Below are positions 1-9,408 of a DNA stretch of 64,000 nt, one piece after another; the first letter of the stretch is position 1, and the number at the start of each line of letters is the position of its first letter. Source of the DNA: Longilinea arvoryzae (lineage in GTDB: Bacteria > Chloroflexota > Anaerolineae > Anaerolineales > Anaerolineaceae); assembly GCF_001050235.1 (NCBI RefSeq), contig NZ_DF967972.1, positions 4,058,724 to 4,122,723 of the forward strand. Reading direction: 5' to 3'. Position numbers and translations under genes: made by a program. The notes beneath the pieces were generated by a model. The model worked only from the letters and a program-made list of their open reading frames with translations, made no database searches and had not been told where the DNA came from.

Positions 1-196
1 AGCCGACCGCTGCCAGCATCACCAATGTGGCCGCCTCACGACCGATCTCGATACCCATGTAGCCGTGCAGTTCGACCGTGGCATTGGTGATATTGAGCAG
101 GCCGCGCAAATACACGACCACCGCCGCCTCCAAATAGCCCATCCCCAGGGCATAGGCCGTCGTCCAGCCGATTCGTTTCCATAAGTTACGCATCAT
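1..196 (-). CDS. Membrane protein, partial (3' end outside window)
   Basis: Reading leftward from a double ATG (196 and 193), an open frame runs to the window edge, giving 65 residues. They start MMRNLWKRIGW, followed by a hydrophobic stretch containing GYLEAAVVVYLRGL and a second hydrophobic stretch at the cut edge. This suggests an integral membrane protein with an acidic residue inside the first helix. A GGGAGATGA ribosome-binding sequence overlaps the end of the upstream CPBP gene, whose stop lies 7 bases away, so the two are probably co-transcribed. I do not recognise the family with certainty and the C-terminus is missing. Confidence 0.6.
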   Translation of the reverse strand, partial: MMRNLWKRIGWTTAYALGMGYLEAAVVVYLRGLLNITNATVELHGYMGIEIGREAATLVMLAAVG

Positions 197-203
197 TCTA
201 TAA

Positions 204-920
204 TCATCTCCCAAAGAGGTTCCACAGAGCATGGATGACGAGCGAACCGTATACACTCCGGCTGCTGCGTCTGGCCAGCCCGGTCAGTAACCCCACCGCC
301 AGCCCAATTACCACCTTCATGCCCAGGATCAAGCCCAGCGGCGCCGAGTTCTCGGGGTGCGCTGCCATGCGCAGCCCGACCACGTCGAAGTATCCCAGAT
401 GCCACAGGCCGAACAAAATTGTTACCAGCGCCAGCGTCCCCCAACCCCGCCAGCGCGCCGGCAGAACGGCATCGATGCGTCCCCAACCCCAGCCCCGAAA
501 GATCAGCTCCTCGAACAGCGGGGTTATGACGCAGCCGTGCAGCACGACGATGGCCTGGGATGGATCCAGGGCGATGTTGATCGCCGCCATCACCCCCAGC
601 AGCGCTCCGCCAGCCAACGTGATCAGGCGTTCCTTTCGGGACGCCGCGGACCAATTCAGGCCGAGCCGCGCCGCGCGGGGCTGCAAAATAATTAGCAGGA
701 TCACGCCGGTCAATAGCATGGCCGCGATGCTGATCGCGTCCCAGAAGATCTCTGTTCGAGCGACACCCATCCTGGGTAAAAGCCGAAACAGCAGTTGGTA
801 GATCACCGCGCGCAGCGCCTGCGTAACGCCCAGCAGCAGAACAAAATATCCGGTCGCAGCCAGGGCCGGCTTCCAGGAAAACTTGTCGCTCGCGATGTCC
901 AATTCTTGCGTCGATGTCAT
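204..920 (-). CDS. CPBP (CAAX-like/Abi) intramembrane metalloprotease
   Basis: A 238-residue polytopic membrane protein with the signature of the CPBP family, the bacterial relatives of the Rce1 CAAX prenyl protease. Motif 1 is EELIFR (E137, E138, R142), motif 2 is FGLWH (H174) and motif 3 is HALWN (H230, N233). These are the glutamates and histidines used for catalysis in this family. Hydrophobic segments lie near residues 20-45, 60-80, 100-115, 160-180 and 195-215. The substrate cannot be predicted; family members act in bacteriocin self-immunity or membrane-protein processing. The next gene on this strand starts 7 bases after its stop. Confidence 0.88.
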   Translation of the reverse strand: MTSTQELDIASDKFSWKPALAATGYFVLLLGVTQALRAVIYQLLFRLLPRMGVARTEIFWDAISIAAMLLTGVILLIILQPRAARLGLNWSAASRKERLITLAGGALLGVMAAINIALDPSQAIVVLHGCVITPLFEELIFRGWGWGRIDAVLPARWRGWGTLALVTILFGLWHLGYFDVVGLRMAAHPENSAPLGLILGMKVVIGLAVGLLTGLARRSSRSVYGSLVIHALWNLFGR

Positions 921-1038
921 GGATCATTGACCTTCTCAGATAGTATGCGACCAGTTTACGATCTTCCACCCTGAAAGGCGACCGCTTGAGATGCGTTTTG
1001 GACGCACTCAGGTGCTTGTCGGGAAAGTGCATGTAGAA

Positions 1039-1217
1039 TATGATTAGCGATTAGCCATTAGCCTTTAGCTTTTAGCTCTTAGCGGTTAGGTGTTAATCGT
1101 CAAGTTTTGAAATGCGTTTTCGAAAAAAACGATTACGAAGATCCAATCACTAACCGCCAAATACTAAGAGCTAATCGCCAATAGCTAACCGCTAATCGCT
1201 AACCGCCAAATGCTAAC
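1039..1217. repeat. TTAGC-type short repeats forming an inverted array
   Basis: The interval is filled with 8-12-base variants of TTAGC(N)nTTAGC on the left (1041-1098) and their reverse complements, GCTAAnnGCTAA, on the right (1145-1217). The two halves could fold into a large imperfect hairpin. A related run occurs at 51762-51835. The right half runs over the start codon of the response regulator gene. Confidence 0.7.
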
Positions 1218-1950
1218 CCTCCTCATTGTCGAAGATAACGCCAACCTGCGCGCGGCGCTGCAAAAAGGATTGCAGGCCACCGGCGAAGTGCAGGTGTTGG
1301 CCGGCTGCGAGCGCGGCGAAGATGCGCTTGGCCTGTGCCTGGAACACCAGCCCCAGGCCGTGCTGATGGACGTCCACCTGGCTGGCGAGTTGAACGGCAT
1401 CCAAAGCGCGGTCGAACTGCGCCGTGAATTTCCGCGCCTGCCGGTGGTGTTCTATTCCATCCAGGACGACGACGCCTACTACCGCGACTTTCGACGCTCG
1501 GGCATCCTCAGCCACTACGCCTACGTGCGCAAGTCCAACTATCTGCTGCCTGCCATGATCGTGCCGTTGCTGCGGGATGCCGCTGCCGGGCGCAGTTTCA
1601 TCGACCCGGAGATCGAGGCCCGCGTCCAGGAAGTGCGCCACAAAGACGAACAGTCCCCGCTGGCGCTCCTCGAGCCCAACGAACAGGTGGTGGCGCGCAT
1701 GATCGCGCGCGGCCTGACCAACGAACAAATCGCCGCCCAGCTCGGCTTCCGCGACAAACGCACCATCAGCCGCACCAACGGCCAGATCTACGCCGCCTGG
1801 GGACTGGATGAGAGCGCCACCGACGAGAAAATAGCCCGCACACGCGCGGCCATCATCTTCAACGCCGGACGGTTGCTCACCTGGAACGCGGACGGCATGG
1901 CGCTGTACCAGAACGAACGCGGCGAATGGCTGCCCTGGGAGGGTGCATGA
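1210..1950 (+). CDS. Response regulator, REC plus LuxR-like HTH
   Basis: A 246-residue two-component response regulator. The receiver domain spans about residues 3-120, with the acidic pair E8-D9, phospho-acceptor D54 in VLMDVHLAG, the switch serine S83 and conserved lysine K108. A helix-turn-helix region resembling LuxR/FixJ output domains spans about 153-200 (LEPNEQVVARMIARGLTNEQIAAQLG). The C-terminal 45 residues are unassigned. The chosen ATG puts the conserved LLIVEDN strand at the N-terminus, but it lies inside the TTAGC repeat and has no visible Shine-Dalgarno sequence. The stop overlaps the downstream kinase start (ATGA), so the pair is probably translationally coupled. Confidence 0.85.
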   Translation: MLTLLIVEDNANLRAALQKGLQATGEVQVLAGCERGEDALGLCLEHQPQAVLMDVHLAGELNGIQSAVELRREFPRLPVVFYSIQDDDAYYRDFRRSGILSHYAYVRKSNYLLPAMIVPLLRDAAAGRSFIDPEIEARVQEVRHKDEQSPLALLEPNEQVVARMIARGLTNEQIAAQLGFRDKRTISRTNGQIYAAWGLDESATDEKIARTRAAIIFNAGRLLTWNADGMALYQNERGEWLPWEGA

Positions 1951-4061
1951 GCGGCCGCCTGCTGCTGGATTGGGCTGCCCTGAGCATTTCGCTGTTCAAC
2001 ACGCTGGTGCTGATCTGGCTCGGGTTGACCGTGCTGCTGAATGCCGAACGGCGCACGGCCGGGGTATGGCTGGCCGGCCTGGGCCTCCTGATGGGCGGCG
2101 CGTTCTTCATCAGCCATTCGGCCATCCTCGGGCAGCGCTTGGATCCGTCCAGTCCCGGCCTCAATTTCTGGTGGTCCGCCGCCTGGCTGCCCGTCATTCT
2201 CTCGCCCTTCGCCTGGTATATCGTCATTCTCTGGTATACCGGTTACTGGGACAGCCCCAGCACCGACCTGCACCGCCGCCAGCAGCCCTGGTATATGGTC
2301 GCCATGCTGTGCACGCTGGGCATGGGCGCGCTGCTGATCTTCACCCACCCCATCCCCACCTTCGCCCAGATCGCCGAACTCGATCTGAGCGACCTGCCCT
2401 CCGTGTTGGGCATACCGGTCATCTTCCTGGCTTACCCCGCCTATATCCTCCTGTGCATCCTGCTGGCGCTGGACGCGCTGCTGCGGCCCGGCCCGAGTAT
2501 GCGCCCGATGGGCAATCTGGCCCGCCGCCGCGCACGCCCCTGGCTGGTGGCTTCGACCTTTGTCTTGCTGGCGGTCAGCCTGTTGGTGGCGGCGGCGTTG
2601 ATGTGGGTGGTGATGGATTCGGGCGACGAATACGGCAGCGTCGATATCTACCAACGCCTCAGCCAGACGCTGGCCTGGTTCGACCTGATCATCGCCGCCC
2701 TGATCGGGCTGGCCGTACTGCTATTGGGTCAGGCCGTTGTCGTGTATGAGATATTTACCGGTAAATCCTTGCCCCGGCGGGAACTGCGCCGGGCCTGGCA
2801 TTCAGCGATTTTTTTGGCCGTCAGCATCAGCCCGGTGGCCGCGGGCGGTTACCTGTTGCAGGTCAAGCCCATTTACAGCCTGCTCGCCAGCCTTATGCTG
2901 GTGACCGTTTTCTTCGCGCTCTACACCTGGCGCTCCTTTTCCGGGCGCGAAGCCGCCCTGCGCCAGGTACGGCCCTTCCTCTCCAGCCAGCGCCTGTACG
3001 ATCAGCTCATCCAGCCGGGCGACGTCGCCTCCGATTTGGATGTCCAATCTCCCCTCGCCGCGCTGGTAACGGGATTGTTGGGCGCCGAACGCGGCGCGTT
3101 GGCGCCGCTGGGTTCGCTGGCCACCCTGGCCGGCCCGCCCATGTTCCATCCACCCGGGTCCGCCGCGCCGCTGCCGCGCCTGCATGAACTGGCTGCCCGG
3201 GTGCAGTCTCCCGGAACCAGCCTGGTGCCCATCGAACCGGCTGACTTTGCCGGGCTGCGCTGGGCGGCGCCGTTGTGGGGCGAACGCGGCCTGATCGGCC
3301 TGCTGTTGCTGGGCGATAAACCCGGCGGCGGATTTTACACCCAGGAAGAGATCGACCTGGCGCGTTCCAGCGGCGAACGCCTGCTGGATATACAGGCCAG
3401 CGCCGGGTTGGCGCGCCAACTGGTGGAACTGCAGCGCCAGCGCCAGTCCGAATCGCAGACCCTCGAACTGCACACCCGCCGGTCGCTGCACGATGAAGTC
3501 CTGCCGCTGCTGCATACCGCGCTGCTGTTGATGCAGGCCGATCCGCAGGACGCCCAGGCCCGATTGAGCGAAGCGCATCACCGCATCTCGGATCTGCTGC
3601 ACGAACTGCCCGCGCCTGCCGCGCCAGAGATCGGCCGCCTGGGGCTGCTGCCCGCGTTGCGCCGCCTGGCGGAAAGCGAACTGCGCGGCCGCTTCGATGG
3701 CCTGGAATGGCAGATCTCACCCGAGATCGAATCGCGCACCGCGACGCTCCCGACGGCCGCGGCCGAAGCTCTTTACTACGCCGCGCGCGAGGCGCTGCGC
3801 AACAGCGCCGCGCACGGGCGCGGTTCCACGCCCCAACGCAGCCTGCACGTGAAGATTTCCGCCGCTGCAGGCCGTGAATTTAGCCTGGTCATCGAAGACG
3901 ACGGCGTCGGGCTGGAGAACAGCGTTCCCGGCAGCGGCAGCCGCTCGGGCCTGGCGCTGCACGGCGCGCTGCTGGCGGTGGCCGGCGGCGCATTGAGCAT
4001 CGAAAGCGAGCCCGACCGCTTCACCCGCGTGACATTGAGCATGCCGCTGCCCGAATCCTGA
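1947..4061 (+). CDS. Membrane sensor histidine kinase (HisKA_3/NarX-like)
   Basis: 704 residues. The N-terminal 330 residues carry about eight hydrophobic segments and form a membrane sensor. A GAF-like region lies around 345-500. The phospho-acceptor is H515 in SLHDEVLP, the motif of kinases that partner LuxR-type regulators. The C-terminus is a GHKL ATPase with an N-box (AAREALRNSAAHG), the DDGVGL G1 box and a GLALHG G2 box. The start at 1947 is preferred over 1926 because it overlaps the regulator's stop and follows GGGAGG. It probably phosphorylates D54 of the upstream regulator. The signal is unknown. Confidence 0.87.
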   Translation: MSGRLLLDWAALSISLFNTLVLIWLGLTVLLNAERRTAGVWLAGLGLLMGGAFFISHSAILGQRLDPSSPGLNFWWSAAWLPVILSPFAWYIVILWYTGYWDSPSTDLHRRQQPWYMVAMLCTLGMGALLIFTHPIPTFAQIAELDLSDLPSVLGIPVIFLAYPAYILLCILLALDALLRPGPSMRPMGNLARRRARPWLVASTFVLLAVSLLVAAALMWVVMDSGDEYGSVDIYQRLSQTLAWFDLIIAALIGLAVLLLGQAVVVYEIFTGKSLPRRELRRAWHSAIFLAVSISPVAAGGYLLQVKPIYSLLASLMLVTVFFALYTWRSFSGREAALRQVRPFLSSQRLYDQLIQPGDVASDLDVQSPLAALVTGLLGAERGALAPLGSLATLAGPPMFHPPGSAAPLPRLHELAARVQSPGTSLVPIEPADFAGLRWAAPLWGERGLIGLLLLGDKPGGGFYTQEEIDLARSSGERLLDIQASAGLARQLVELQRQRQSESQTLELHTRRSLHDEVLPLLHTALLLMQADPQDAQARLSEAHHRISDLLHELPAPAAPEIGRLGLLPALRRLAESELRGRFDGLEWQISPEIESRTATLPTAAAEALYYAAREALRNSAAHGRGSTPQRSLHVKISAAAGREFSLVIEDDGVGLENSVPGSGSRSGLALHGALLAVAGGALSIESEPDRFTRVTLSMPLPES

Positions 4062-4071
4062 GGAAACACAC

Positions 4072-4653
4072 ATGGAAAACAATCTTCCCCGCATCGATCC
4101 CAACACCATCCTGACCGCCGAATACGATTACATCGTCCAGACCGCCATGCAGGCCAACGAAGACCGCGCGCGGGTTTCCAATTATTACCTGGCGGCTGCC
4201 GGCGCGGCCGTGGCAGCCATCATCGGCGCCGGTTTCGATTCCCCCACCCCACCGGGTGTGACCATCGGTTTTAGCCTGCTATTTGCCGGGCTCGGCGTGA
4301 TCGGCATTCTCACCCTGCTGCAGCTCGCCCGCCTGCGCAGGGCCTGGCGCGAGAGCGTGGTGGCCATGAACCAGTTGAAGGATTACTATATCGCGCACTG
4401 CCGGGAAATCCAACTTGAGAAAGCCTTCGCCTGGCGCGGTTCCACCATCCCGCCGGCGGCGAAGCGCAACAGCCTGGCTTATCTGCTGGCACTTTCGGTG
4501 ATTTTGATCGCCAGCGCTTCTCTATCCGCCGCCTATGTTTATCTATGCCTGACGCTGGACCTGCCCTCGGCTGCACAATTCATGGGCGCGGCGGCTGTTT
4601 TTATCGCCGCCGGCTGGTTCCAGTTGAAAATCTACGATCGATGGGTTGGTTGA
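4072..4653 (+). CDS. Small four-helix membrane protein of unknown function
   Basis: 193 residues with hydrophobic pairs at about 40-80 and 140-185, separated by a basic, probably cytoplasmic, region (LARLRRAWRESVVAMNQLKDYY). The first 35 residues are polar and helical. It begins 10 bases after the kinase stop, so it is probably the third gene of the same operon and may be a sensor accessory or an output target of the two-component system. I do not recognise a named family. Confidence 0.7.
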   Translation: MENNLPRIDPNTILTAEYDYIVQTAMQANEDRARVSNYYLAAAGAAVAAIIGAGFDSPTPPGVTIGFSLLFAGLGVIGILTLLQLARLRRAWRESVVAMNQLKDYYIAHCREIQLEKAFAWRGSTIPPAAKRNSLAYLLALSVILIASASLSAAYVYLCLTLDLPSAAQFMGAAAVFIAAGWFQLKIYDRWVG

Positions 4654-5163
4654 GCCGGTAACGACTGACTTATTTCACTGAAACAGGAAAACGGAATGGG
4701 TAATGGACAGCAATGGCGTCACCGTAACGAGCATCAGATGGATGGCCTGTGAAGACAACGCGTTTGGCGCGAAATTTCGGCGTCAAATTGGTAATGTAGT
4801 ATAATCACAAGTTTGAAGGCCAAGCATGAAGTTGCGGATGTGAGTAAGCGAGTTGGGCTGCTGATCGGCACAACCAGCCAATTTTTGTTTGAGGTAATTG
4901 ATTTCAGCCGCAAGTGATCGCCCGTAATCCTGTCAACGAGGGGGAAGATCATCTCAGAGTACCGGGTACCTGAATGAATCGAGCCGATAATTGGTTGTGC
5001 AACTGTGAAAGATCAGGCGTCCAATTCAAAGGAATTGTGTTGCTAACCGGTGAGAATGGAATGCAAATTCAGGCGGCATGTTTTATTAATATTTTCCATC
5101 ATGCGTTAGCAATTCCTAACAAAGCGAGTTAAAAAAAGAAGCGAGTAACCCTGGGAGTCATTG
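4654..5163. other. Intergenic stretch of about 510 bases, no gene seen
   Basis: This stretch marks the change from GC-rich to AT-rich sequence. I see no credible coding frame, tRNA or terminator hairpin. The final bases carry GGGAG positioned for the ATG at 5164. It may contain the promoter of the glycan island, but no strong -35/-10 pair is obvious. Confidence 0.5.
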
Positions 5164-8100
5164 ATGACTTGGTTAATTCTTTTAATTTTCATCCTGTTGA
5201 CCATCTTGTGGACTGTGCACAAAATTGGGGCATTTAGGAAACTTAATAATTTACACTGGTTTACTTACCTGATCGCTTCCCTCGAGTCTCTGATCATGGC
5301 TATTCAGGTCGGCGTCTATTGCTGGCCAAAATTTCTAATAACCCCCCAGCAATATTCGGATTTTGTTGTTGGAAGTATTGGATTTGCGAATCAGAATAAA
5401 TCCGTGGAATTTTACACATTATATGTAACAATTTTCTCCTTCACAATCTTTTTTATTCTATTAATCATTCTATTTGCCAACGCCTCTGAAAACCCAAAGT
5501 TCTTTGACGGAGTAAATAGAATCGCAATTTATGGGTTAACCCCCGCATTGATCATGCTGGGACAATCCCTGCGGTTCTCCAGTACCCATTTTTTGCTGTT
5601 AGTATCTTCCGGGACAACCGCTTTGTCAGTTGGCATAATTTTCATTTTGCTTATTTTATTTAGGTTTAAGCTCTTACAACCCGATCAAGCCAGGAACCTC
5701 GGGATTAAATTCATGTTGATTGTTGTTTTTCTTGGAATGTCTGAATTAGGGTTGGGAATTTTCCTCAGACGATTGGGCATTATGTCCTATAGGCGTGGAC
5801 TGATCACCGGTTTATGTGTTCTCATTTATCTGATCAGCCTGTTCCTATTTAAGAAACAAACGCAGGGTATTGAACGGAAAGTAAACCTAGGAGTATTGCT
5901 CAGCCAGTTAGGTGTTCCGTTATTATTTGCGGTTCTCTTTACCCCACCTGCCAGGTTACTGGATGGAACGACTGTCATTCTTCCATATAAGCCAATTCTA
6001 TTGATCTTTCTTCTTAGCCTCATCATTGGTACTATTTTAGATATTCTCCGGCGCTTCATCCGGGAAAATAAGAGGGGAAACAGTGCGATTCAGATAATAT
6101 CTCCATGGGCGCTTTTAGCAATACTGATATTCCTGCAAAGCAGTAAAATCTATTGGCCTGGGATCGCAACCGACGAATATCATTACGGCGAATTTTACTT
6201 GCCCTGGTGGTTATTCAAGCAATTTGGATATTTACCGTACTTGGATTATGAACCAGCGCGTGGGTTAGTAAATTACGTGCCTGGCTTCTTATCCTGGTTA
6301 TTTTATGATAATTCCTTTGGCGCCCAGAATTTGGTGATCAATCAGTTTAGCGCCTTTTATGTCTTTATTGCTTTCTTTACATCTCGATGGATACTCGGAG
6401 ATTTTTTTGCCTTCCTAATGGCAGGATCCTTATTTTATTACACCGGGCAACCTACCGGGGGCATCATAGTGGCGATAGCAGCGCTCGTTATTTTTTACAA
6501 ATCAGTCACCTCGGGGAATCCTGTTCGAGCTCTTTGGATTTGGTTTGGTTTATCCTGTATTATTTCGTTCTTTCAAATTACCGAGTGTCCGATATTTGTG
6601 GTAGCTACCTTGCCAATTGCGATTTGGTTACTCATACAGGCGTTTCGACAATCCAAAAAGAATCTTTGGCTTTCTCTGGGGATTCTATCAGTCATAGGAA
6701 TCTTTGTGTTCTTTAATAAAACCACAAATGCACTCATCTTATCCACTCTACACTATGTCTTGGATCAGGGTGGAGTGAATGAAGTGGCGCATGGCATTGT
6801 ATGGCAGCTTTCAGAGAATCTTACCGAACGAGTTACCAGTGGATACTTCTGGCAATTGATCCGTTTTTCCTGGCTGTTTTTATTGATTCCAACCATTGTT
6901 CTCTTAATCCGAAACCGATTTGATGAAGCAACCAGAATAAACCGAATTCTCTTGATGGCTTTACTGCTCATGTGCCTGTTAATCATTCCACGCGCTGCCG
7001 GACGAATTTATGCAGATATATACTCAAAAATCGGATTGGCGAGCATAGGTTTCGTCATCTGCGGATTACCGCTCGTTATCATTCCCAATACCCACAACGC
7101 TAGATTACGAACAGTCTTACCATTATGTTTTGCCTTTATTTTTGGTTTAATTGGAATGCAAGAAGTACAGGTCCAAACCGCATTGAGCATACGCGGCCAA
7201 ATTATCGAAGAGCCGGCGCTTGCCGTATCCGGAGATGATTATGGATTTCCCAGCCTGGGTTCGAAGGTAATGATGGATGGCAATCAATTGACCCGGCAGA
7301 TCCAATTGAAAAAGGTCATCGATCGTATCCTGGAACCGCAGGAAACCTATTATGATGCTACCAATCATACGCTTGATTACGGCATCCAAGGGCGAGCGAG
7401 CCCGGTGACTAACCCGGCTCCCTATAATACCCCAGCATTCGTTCAACAAGTACGCGTCGTTGAGCAACTCAAGCAAAAACAAATACCACTAGCTCTCATT
7501 CAGGCTGAAAATATTTTCCACGATGGTGGAAAATTATCAATGCGAGATTTCACCATATACGAATACTTGATAAAGGAATACCTGCCATTTCAGGATGAAT
7601 TTGGTCGCATCTGGATGATCAAACGTGGTGAAGAATCCCGGTTATCTGGTACAGAATATCGCATCGGAACCGAAAACGAACAATTAGCCTTGTTGACGCA
7701 AGCCTTCTGGAATAGAGATATTCAAGGTATTCCCGCTGCCTGGGGTAATTCTGTTAGTGGTCTTTTGAAACATATGAGCAACCCAAGAAACCTGTTAGCT
7801 GACCAGAACACAATTGAAGCAAATGCCATGCAATTACTGAAAAACGATCAATGGGAGGTAACTGGCCCGGATCCATACATCGTTCTTAATTTCCCAAAAG
7901 ATTTCAAGTGCGATTTGATCTATATTGAGACTGATAATAATATTTCTGGAAATTCCATGACTGTTTATTGGACAGACAATCGATTTCCAGAATTTTCTGA
8001 AGATCAAAGTGTATACTTTGCAGCCAATTCCAGAAAATTCTTAATTCCGATGTCCTCGGAGCCATCCTGGATGCTTTCAGATGGAATCACATCGCTACGG

Positions 8101-8175
8101 ATCGATTTACCCGACAATTATAAAGGGGATATTCAACTTCTCAAGGTGTACGCATATTCCCGACCGGGGTTTTAA
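5164..8175 (+). CDS. Large polytopic membrane protein, probable GT-C-fold glycosyltransferase
   Basis: About 1003 residues. The first roughly 680 contain some 18 hydrophobic segments and the last 320 are mainly soluble. A loop near residue 335 reads ATDEYHYGEFYLPWW, followed by DYEPARGLVNYVPG. An acidic first extracytoplasmic loop of this kind is typical of GT-C enzymes using polyprenyl-phosphate sugars. The soluble tail (from about residue 680) would face the cell exterior. The ATG at 5164 is preferred over the adjacent TTG because GGGAG is well spaced from it. Base composition is AT-rich compared with the flanking genes. It sits with an FAD oxidoreductase and a GT2, which suggests surface-glycan or glycolipid assembly. 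Exact activity is unknown. Confidence 0.7.
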   Translation: MTWLILLIFILLTILWTVHKIGAFRKLNNLHWFTYLIASLESLIMAIQVGVYCWPKFLITPQQYSDFVVGSIGFANQNKSVEFYTLYVTIFSFTIFFILLIILFANASENPKFFDGVNRIAIYGLTPALIMLGQSLRFSSTHFLLLVSSGTTALSVGIIFILLILFRFKLLQPDQARNLGIKFMLIVVFLGMSELGLGIFLRRLGIMSYRRGLITGLCVLIYLISLFLFKKQTQGIERKVNLGVLLSQLGVPLLFAVLFTPPARLLDGTTVILPYKPILLIFLLSLIIGTILDILRRFIRENKRGNSAIQIISPWALLAILIFLQSSKIYWPGIATDEYHYGEFYLPWWLFKQFGYLPYLDYEPARGLVNYVPGFLSWLFYDNSFGAQNLVINQFSAFYVFIAFFTSRWILGDFFAFLMAGSLFYYTGQPTGGIIVAIAALVIFYKSVTSGNPVRALWIWFGLSCIISFFQITECPIFVVATLPIAIWLLIQAFRQSKKNLWLSLGILSVIGIFVFFNKTTNALILSTLHYVLDQGGVNEVAHGIVWQLSENLTERVTSGYFWQLIRFSWLFLLIPTIVLLIRNRFDEATRINRILLMALLLMCLLIIPRAAGRIYADIYSKIGLASIGFVICGLPLVIIPNTHNARLRTVLPLCFAFIFGLIGMQEVQVQTALSIRGQIIEEPALAVSGDDYGFPSLGSKVMMDGNQLTRQIQLKKVIDRILEPQETYYDATNHTLDYGIQGRASPVTNPAPYNTPAFVQQVRVVEQLKQKQIPLALIQAENIFHDGGKLSMRDFTIYEYLIKEYLPFQDEFGRIWMIKRGEESRLSGTEYRIGTENEQLALLTQAFWNRDIQGIPAAWGNSVSGLLKHMSNPRNLLADQNTIEANAMQLLKNDQWEVTGPDPYIVLNFPKDFKCDLIYIETDNNISGNSMTVYWTDNRFPEFSEDQSVYFAANSRKFLIPMSSEPSWMLSDGITSLRIDLPDNYKGDIQLLKVYAYSRPGF

Positions 8176-8190
8176 AAATTAGGAGAAGGT

Positions 8191-9399
8191 ATGCCCGTAA
8201 AAGTCAAATACCTAATATTGGGTGGCGGACCAAGTGGATTAATCCTGGCAGCGAATCTTTTAAAATCAGGGGAAAAATCTTTCTTAATTCTTGAAAAGGA
8301 AAATGAACCGGGGGGTTTATGTCGAAGTCGCGAGATTGATCATAGCATGTTGGATATTGGTGGGGGGCATTTTCTGGATGTTCGTAATCGGAAGGTGTTG
8401 GATTTCGTTTTTGGTTTCCTACCAGAAAATGAATGGGAACGTTTCGATAGGATATCGAAAATCAGGACCCCAAAATTTGAAATTGACTATCCATACGAGG
8501 CAAACATCTGGCAATTACCTGTTGACGAGCAAATTGAACATTTGAAATCCATTTCGAATGCCGGGTCTAACATCGGTCGGCGCCAACCCGAGAAATTCAG
8601 CGAATGGATCACCTGGAAATTGGGGTCTGTCATCGCTCACAATTATATGCTGCCCTACAATTCCAAGATATTCTCGGATGTTCGACTGGATAAATTGGGG
8701 ACCTATTGGCTTTATAAACTTCCCAATGTGTCGTTTGAGGATACCCTAAGGAGCTGTCTTCTCAATAAGCCTTGCGGAACCTTACCGGCCCATTCACAAT
8801 TTTACTATCCCAGAAAATATGGCTACGGTGAGGTGTTTTCCCGTATAGCCGATTTTATCGGAAAGGATAAAATTCTGCTAAATTATTCAGTAAAAACGAT
8901 CGAGGTTGATCATCTAGGGGTTAACAATGAAATTTTTGCCGAGAAAATTATTACAACAATTCCATGGCCTGAGTTACTGACATCGCGATCGATCCCAGTC
9001 GAGATCAGGCGAATAATTAGACAATTAAGATATAGTTCGATAGATATCACCTACCGCTCTTCAAACCAATCGACTAATGCTCATTGGACATATTTTCCCG
9101 ACGAAAACTTGCCTTATCATCGATTGTTATTTAGGCATAATTTTATTGCTGGCGCAAAGGGGTACTGGGAGGAAACGAACTCTCGACGTGTTGTTGATGG
9201 ACAACCATGTACACACCATAACGAATACGCCTATCCCATCAACACCCGACACAAGCCGGAGGTCATTTTGAAAATCATGGATTGGGCAAAATCTTTTTCC
9301 ATCTTCAGCCTTGGCCGCTGGGGAGAATGGGAGCATATGAATTCCGACGTGGCAATGAACAGAGCAATCAACTTAGCTGATCATCTCGTAAGTGCCTAA
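8191..9399 (+). CDS. FAD-dependent oxidoreductase (protoporphyrinogen oxidase / UDP-galactopyranose mutase-like)
   Basis: 402 residues with an N-terminal Rossmann FAD-binding motif (LGGGPSGLILAANL), a glutamate ending the second strand (ILEKENEPGGLCRS) and the DIGGGHFLD segment seen in amine-oxidase-like and UDP-galactopyranose-mutase-like flavoproteins. AGGAGAAGG precedes the ATG, 15 bases after the upstream stop. In glycan loci, proteins of this type often modify a nucleotide sugar or lipid-linked intermediate, but no substrate can be read from the sequence. AT-rich like its neighbours. Confidence 0.78.
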   Translation: MPVKVKYLILGGGPSGLILAANLLKSGEKSFLILEKENEPGGLCRSREIDHSMLDIGGGHFLDVRNRKVLDFVFGFLPENEWERFDRISKIRTPKFEIDYPYEANIWQLPVDEQIEHLKSISNAGSNIGRRQPEKFSEWITWKLGSVIAHNYMLPYNSKIFSDVRLDKLGTYWLYKLPNVSFEDTLRSCLLNKPCGTLPAHSQFYYPRKYGYGEVFSRIADFIGKDKILLNYSVKTIEVDHLGVNNEIFAEKIITTIPWPELLTSRSIPVEIRRIIRQLRYSSIDITYRSSNQSTNAHWTYFPDENLPYHRLLFRHNFIAGAKGYWEETNSRRVVDGQPCTHHNEYAYPINTRHKPEVILKIMDWAKSFSIFSLGRWGEWEHMNSDVAMNRAINLADHLVSA

Positions 9400-9408
9400 G
9401 GATTACCA

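Noticed and set aside
1039..1217. CRISPR array
   Set aside because: The TTAGC units are too short and irregular, there are no constant repeats with unique spacers of even length, and no cas genes are present.
3007..3720. A 237-residue open frame on the minus strand opposite the sensor kinase
   Set aside because: Arg/Ala/Pro-rich composition typical of antisense frames in GC-rich genes, no start signal and no recognisable domain.
4654..5163. tRNA or other RNA gene in the large intergenic stretches
   Set aside because: No cloverleaf or known RNA motif could be identified here, at 10096-10374 or at 46151-46553.
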